In this document: in pieces, positions 59,004 to 64,000 of the stretch | How the letters are laid out: each line of letters starts with the position of its first letter | Position numbering within the stretch: the stretch's first letter is position 1 | From: Mariannaea sp. PMI_226 | Taxonomy: Eukaryota > Ascomycota > Sordariomycetes > Hypocreales > Nectriaceae | DNA: 64,000 nt | Direction of reading: 5' to 3' | Assembly: GCA_024336345.1 (NCBI GenBank) | Contig: JANFOG010000003.1 | Location: 812,501 to 876,500 of the forward strand | Position numbers and translations under genes: made by a program | The notes under the pieces: model-generated | Seen by the model: the letters and a program-made list of their open reading frames with translations, nothing else | The model's database searches: none | What the model was told of the DNA's origin: nothing

Positions 59004-60191
59004 CTACCTTTCGATCGCTGTGTAATTCAGGATGAATCGCAGCGTCGTGGCCACGTCCCTGAGGATGCTTCTAGAGTTTTCTGAGTCGCCACCCCATTCG
59101 ATCCGTCTTTGAAGTTTCTTCAATTCTTCCTGTATAACTTCTCTGGGAATTCCTGGGAACATCCAATGATGCATAAGACACTCGAATACCAGGATATTGG
59201 GTTCTGGGGCCTCGATGACGGCCGTGCGAAGGAATTCAACGCGGACCTCCCAAGGATATAACGATTCGGAATCGGACCTGTCTGGCCCTTGAAGATTGAA
59301 AGCACCACCGCGGGTGAGCCAAAAGAGGCGCCGCCTTTGCTCTTCGTTCCAAGGGCCCGTGATGAGGCTGGTGGGAATACGACACTGTGGGTGAAGGTCC
59401 CGGAAACCCCAGGTTTTGCGCCAGGACTGAAATGGCTTCCAGGTCAGGGCCTGCTGGTAATCAGCCTCAAAGCATTGCTGAGCATCGAAGTGGCAGAAAC
59501 CACCGTCGAGGTCATGGTCATCAGGGAGGCGAAGAACAGGTTGGTCAGATGCTTTCATCTCCCAATGTAAGCTGTGCTCGTACCATCGGTCCTTGGCGTA
59601 TTTATCTGCCCAGGTTTGCTGCGCCTGGAGAATGAAATCGATAGTTACCCAGGGAAGCTCCAGGATTGCAGTCTGAAAGACTCAAGTTAGTGCTGTCAAT
59701 ATGCAAAATACGACTTCTGTGGCTGAATACAGCATAGAGCGAATAAACACAAAACGAACCTGGAAAACAGGGTCTCCGTCGCAGGCTTGGAGCTCACTAT
59801 CGCTAACTCTTGGCCCAAAGTATACACCATTACGGATGGGTATACCAAACCATTGATTCCAAGTGTCGTGGAAGGCCCAAATGAATAGACGGAGGAGAGT
59901 GGCACGACCGGAGAGCTTTGCACCAATGTAAGGTCCAGCCCTGGGCAGAGCTAGGTTGGTGCTATAGAGGAGGATTTTCTCCAAGATTTCAGCTGGAAGG
60001 GAGTCCAGTGAGGCTCGGTGGCGAATAGAGCGCTCGGCGATGACTGTTGAAAGAGATCTTTTCATTTGTTTGAATCTTGGGTGAAGTAATAGTTCAGAGG
60101 ATGCGACCAGAGCGGAGGGTGGGTTACTGGCGGTGATGGTGGAGCGGGTTTTTCGCTTGCCCCGGATGCGAATGGGAGTGAGGTTCATCAC
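59004..60191 (-). CDS. F-box-like protein, unknown function
   Basis: Two minus-strand exons, 60191-59760 and 59672-59004 (phase 0, 87-nt intron), give 366 residues. A basic N-terminal ~55 residues precede SLDSLPAEILEKILLYSTN, which matches the start of an F-box (LPxEILxxI). The rest lacks leucine-rich or WD repeats but has conserved-looking aromatic motifs (LFIWAFHDTWNQWFG, ECLMHHWMFPGIPREV). Proteins of this plan are common, expanded and mostly uncharacterised in Sordariomycetes. If the F-box is functional the protein would bind Skp1 and present a target to an SCF ubiquitin ligase; that is inference. The second Met is an equally possible start. Confidence 0.8.
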
Positions 60192-61189
60192 TTGGATATT
60201 GAGACAAGGAAATAGAGAAGGGGTGAGATTTTGGTCGAAAGGAGGGGGGAATGAGAGAGGAACAAATGATCTTGCGGTGGGCGGGATATTTGATTCTCAA
60301 TGTGATATCAGAGGGCTTCCTGCTCAATCAAGGAACGGAGACTGAGCTAGAGCCTTTTACGGGATACTCTCAAAGTGATGAGATGTATCTTCTGTAAAAG
60401 GGCAATTGCTAATATGCTTGACTTGGACTTGGCATTGCTCGTCTTTGGCGTCGAGAAGTCAAGGCTCATCACGGTCAAACAATTTACTGGACATTGATGA
60501 ATGGGCGGGAGGATGGTTGCTTTCAGGCCCAAAACAGAATAGTGTTGATGTTTTTTTTTTGGTTCTTTTTCTTCGTGGAAGAGAGACGTTTTGCTCCACC
60601 TTGGACTTCCATCAATTGTTTCCTGCGTGCTTTTATAGCAAGTCAACCGAATTTTAATATCAACGCTTAAGCAAAATCAGACTCTGAATCAGTACTAGAC
60701 TTGTGTCAATGAACAAAGGCTGGCTATCAATGGGAGTGACGGGCTCTTTTGTCACATTAATTGCCAATCATCATTGAACAGCCTTATATCTGCATATCTA
60801 TTTGTTACATACAGTACATTGATCCCTGGATATGGGCAGCACGTTCACTGGGAGTGGCCCGTGCGTGTGGCTATTTGGAGGCTCTAGGTAGGTGCTGTTT
60901 AGAGTGCTCTGTACTGAGTACAGCAGCAACAGCAGGTTGCCTATACCCATTTGCGTACCCATATTGCAATCTTGCCTTACTAACAGCACTCTTCGTCCTC
61001 TAGTGCTACATGGACCGGGCAAGTACGGGCACTAGTAGCCCCGATGGATAAGGTACTCCATAATATTCAACGCCTGTGATCGCCGACTTCAAGAAAATAA
61101 CTTCAAGCTTTCTATCTCGAATAAAGACTTCTCAACCCCCCATGTCTGCTACTCCCCCGCGCTCCTCGTAACGCGCGGTCCACTTGGTG
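60192..61189. promoter_or_regulatory. Divergent promoter region, F-box-like gene and magnesium channel
   Basis: About 1 kb separates the two start codons. No transcription factor motif was assigned with confidence. On the plus strand, a short upstream ORF lies immediately before the magnesium channel start. Confidence 0.45.
61142..61171 (+). CDS. Nine-residue upstream ORF before the Mrs2-like gene
   Basis: ATG at 61142 and TAA at 61169-61171 enclose nine codons (MSATPPRSS). The stop is 18 nt before the main ATG at 61190. Its closeness makes it likely to lie in the leader and to affect initiation. Conservation is untested. Confidence 0.4.
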   Translation: MSATPPRSS

Positions 61190-62999
61190 ATGCCGCCAGC
61201 CCTGCGCACCCCAGTTCCCTCGCGAAGCCTGCTCCAGTTTCTGCGCTCTCAATCGAAACGAGCCTTCTTCAGTTGCAATCATGGTTCAGCCTCGGACCCG
61301 GTAGCCACGCCGGCTGCCCGCCGGAAGGCCAGACCGTCCAGTTCCACTCTGAAGAAGCAGTCCAGATTTATCGGTACAACATGCGGCCGCCAAGCTGCTA
61401 CCCTCGAAGCCTCATTCCTCGACCTGGAACCATTGCTTCGACGATTGCGACCCCGATCTCAAATTGGCGCTTGCAGAAGCGCTTTCAGCACGACGACACA
61501 GACCCAGAAATGGTACAAATGGGATGATACCGATGAAGAGGTGCCTACGTGGCAAGAGCGCCTTTGGGGTAGCTCTGCGAAAAAGGGTGCGAAACCCTTG
61601 AAGCCCGATGACCTACCCAATCATGATGAATTTGGTGCTGGTTCGTCAATATTCAGCCGAAGATCATTGGCGGCCAAGGCCGCCTCCGAGCCTCGTCTTC
61701 GCTGCACAGAGGTTGATGAGAATGGCAAGGTAATTTTGGTGGACGGAGAATTCAAGAAGACGGAGCTTATTGCCAAGGTATGTTCCAAAGTCTTTCCCAA
61801 AGTTTTGATATCAAGTGTATTTCATCATACTATATATATTGTATATATATATCTTGCAACCAGCCAGGGCTCTAACAAATTTTGTCGGATAGTATGGTTT
61901 GCTACCTCGAGATTTACGAAAGATCGATTCATCCAACCTACCTCATATTCTAGTCCGCCCCTCAGCCATCCTACTGAACCTGCTCCATCTCAAGGTTCTT
62001 ATCAAACACGACCGTGTTCTCCTCTTTGATGTCTACGGTTCCAAGACTTCCTACCCCCAATCAGCCTTCATGTACGACTTGCAAGGCAAGCTCCAACAGA
62101 AAACACCCAACGCTCAAGGCACGCTACCCTACGAATTCCGCGCCCTTGAAGCTGTCTTGACTTCGGTGACATCAGAACTGGAAGCGGATTTTGAGGCAGT
62201 CCGAGAGCCTGTGATGCATATTCTGAGTGAACTGGAAGATGATATCGATCGACAAAAGTTGCGTGTGCTTCTTATCTTGTCCAAGCGAGTGAGCACTTTT
62301 GAGCAAAAGGTCAAGCTGGTGCGGGACGCTATTGAGGAACTACTTGAGGCAGACGATGACCTGGCTGCCATGTATCTGACAGAGAAGGCACATGATCTTT
62401 ACAGAGGGATGGATGACCATACTGAAGTGGAGATGCTTCTCGAGTCGTATCACAAACTCACGGACGAAATTGTCCAAGAGGCCGGAAACCTGGTATCAGG
62501 AATCCGGAATACGGAAGACATGTAAGTCTATCGATGCTACCGAAGCGGTTTCTGCCCTCTCCTGGTATCCCTGTTGCCGTTTCTATTTACTAACCAAAAA
62601 TTTCAAAGTGTTCGTGCAATTCTTGACGCAAATCGAAATGCTCTTATGCTTCTGGACTTGAAGTTTAGTGTAGGCACGCTGGGCCTCGCCATGGGCACTT
62701 TTATTGCCGGTCTTTACGGAATGAACCTGGAGAATTTTATTGAAGAGACGAATTGGGGTTTTGGAGGAGTTACGGCCGCCTCCGTGGTTTTCTCGCTTGT
62801 AGTCTGCTGGTACGGTCTGACTAAGTTGAGACGGGTGCAGCGCATCAAGATGATGAGTGACGAGAGGCCTCAGCTGCCCCGGGGATATCATCACCCGATT
62901 GACGACCGAACGGCCTTGGGACTTTTGGATGCGAGGAACCGAGAGATTTTACGCAGAGGAAACATGATACCAAAGCCGCCAAAGAGACGCTGGCTGTAG
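61190..62999 (+). CDS. mrs2: Mitochondrial inner-membrane magnesium channel, Mrs2/Lpe10 family
   Basis: Three exons, 61190-61777, 61893-62521 and 62609-62999, give 535 residues. The N-terminus is Arg/Ser/Ala-rich without early acids, a likely mitochondrial presequence. The CorA-like body includes YGLLPRDLRKIDSS, ILVRPSAILLNLLHLKVLI and LPYEFRALEAVL, followed by long helices. The first membrane segment (about 425-441) ends in the signature Gly-Met-Asn (443-445, LYGMNLENFIEE), and a second segment follows at about 458-476. Both termini would face the matrix. The family carries Mg2+ into mitochondria as a pentamer and is needed for group II intron splicing and respiration in yeast. Whether this is the Mrs2 or Lpe10 paralogue is not resolved. 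The long Arg-rich N-terminus exceeds the yeast protein's. Confidence 0.94.
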
Positions 63000-64000
63000 G
63001 CCTGGAACTCTATATCTAATGTTGCATATGCATTGTAATGCTAGGTGGTTGGTTTCGTACGATGTTCATACGATGATCAGACAAAGATAGATTTTTTGGG
63101 ACGTTCCATGGCAGGATTGGAGGACGCTACATGTAGAATTAGTATAGCAGGATCGCCCCAAACAGATACCCATCTCAGTGAGATTTAAAAGTTGAGACGA
63201 ATATACCCGCTCGAATGTAGACATCATACAACCAAAAATGTTCTTGTCCATCTCTGCGATTTTTTTTTTCTTTGCACGGTGGTGAAGGTTTCAATGTATC
63301 TGCTGACACGAACCACAACATCATGGCTCTTCTTGATTGGGAAAAACTCTGCCATCTGCTCCATTTGCTACACAGTATTTCTGGAGTCTGCAGGGATTTC
63401 AGGATATTTTCCTTGTTTCCCTTGTTGGGGTCGGGTTTGTGATCGACAGGTTCAGTGTCGTTGACGAAGTCCAAGGCTGATCCCATCATGACTCGGGTGA
63501 CGTCATGACTTGGAGGTAGCTTGTCATGGAGACAAGGGACTCTCTTCTGTCGGGGCAGAAATCAGAAGAGAACCCAACCGAAAAAAGAAAGCAACCGAAA
63601 AAAAATAGCAGTGAATCCAGTAGAAGTTAGAAGAACCTTCAAGAAATGCCAGCTTGATTGCACTGGAAAACCAATGGCTTCAGTCAGGAACTTGATGGGT
63701 TTAGGAGATGCACGGGGGGTGGTGGGGGGGTTGGACAAATGAGGCAAACCAGCCTTGATTTTCTTCCCTCCTTTGGAAATTGACAGGGCAATGACAACGT
63801 CATGGACTCCCAGTCTTGTCTTTTCTTTCTTTTTTTTTTGGGCCTGTTGTGTATAGACAAGCCAATGGGAAAGCCAAGCTTCCGGTTGCCCCCCCGAGGA
63901 GATTGAAAGAAGAAACCGTGCAGTACCTAACGGGGGGTTGTTGAATCGAGATTTTGGAACAAGGGGGGAAATTGGTTTGATAGCTCTGACGTCAAGGGGT
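63000..64000. other. Intergenic region to the window end
   Basis: No gene was recognised. From about 63550 the plus strand is purine-rich, which could be the complement of a C/T-rich leader of a minus-strand gene, or ordinary spacer. Nothing can be assigned before the window ends. Confidence 0.5.

Overview
The window is nuclear DNA of a filamentous ascomycete. The evidence is short introns with GTRNGT donors and CTAAC-type branch sites, C/T-rich leaders, split housekeeping genes and long intergenic gaps. The gene content (Skt5, Elp6, DASH Hsk3, Rpr2, DECD-box Sub2, eL37, Mrs2/Lpe10) and recurring TACCTAGGTA-like palindromes suggest a Sordariomycete, probably Hypocreales (Trichoderma or Fusarium relatives). 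The order is inferred, not proven.

Layout: 1-4 kb holds no firm gene apart from a doubtful minus-strand C-terminal exon. 4.0-6.9 kb is a Skt5/Chs4-type chitin synthase activator ending in a CAAX box. 7.7-8.5 kb (-) is a mitochondrial-looking thioredoxin-fold protein. 11.3-13.6 kb is an MFS transporter, followed by Elongator subunit ELP6 (14.1-15.2 kb). Ribosomal protein eL37 (-, 16.0-16.7 kb) and an OPT oligopeptide transporter (-, 17.5-20.2 kb) come next. 20.2-34.7 kb is a gene desert with microsatellites, poly-A tracts and a few interrupted coding-like stretches. 34.7-37.2 kb encodes a ketopantoate-reductase-fold protein with a long disordered tail. 39.0-43.5 kb is a compact block: HSK3 (+), RPR2 (-) and SUB2 (+), the last two diverging from a 0.5 kb promoter. 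About 9 kb without a convincing gene then leads to a Pho85-type cyclin (54.0-56.1 kb) with a long leader carrying small upstream ORFs. An F-box-like protein of unknown role (-, 59.0-60.2 kb) and an Mrs2/Lpe10 mitochondrial magnesium channel (+, 61.2-63.0 kb) close the window.

The genes do not form a pathway or biosynthetic cluster. They are mostly conserved cellular functions: cell-wall synthesis, tRNA modification and processing, mRNA export and splicing, kinetochore, translation and transport. I found no CRISPR array, rRNA or convincing tRNA gene, no intact transposon and no secondary-metabolite cluster. The points most worth checking are regulatory or architectural: the 576-nt first intron of SUB2, the upstream ORFs before the cyclin and the magnesium channel, the apparently degenerate active site of the reductase-like protein, and the decayed 23-27 kb segment. 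Intron boundaries were inferred by eye from splice consensus, frame continuity and family alignment from memory. Each spliced length was checked to be a multiple of three.
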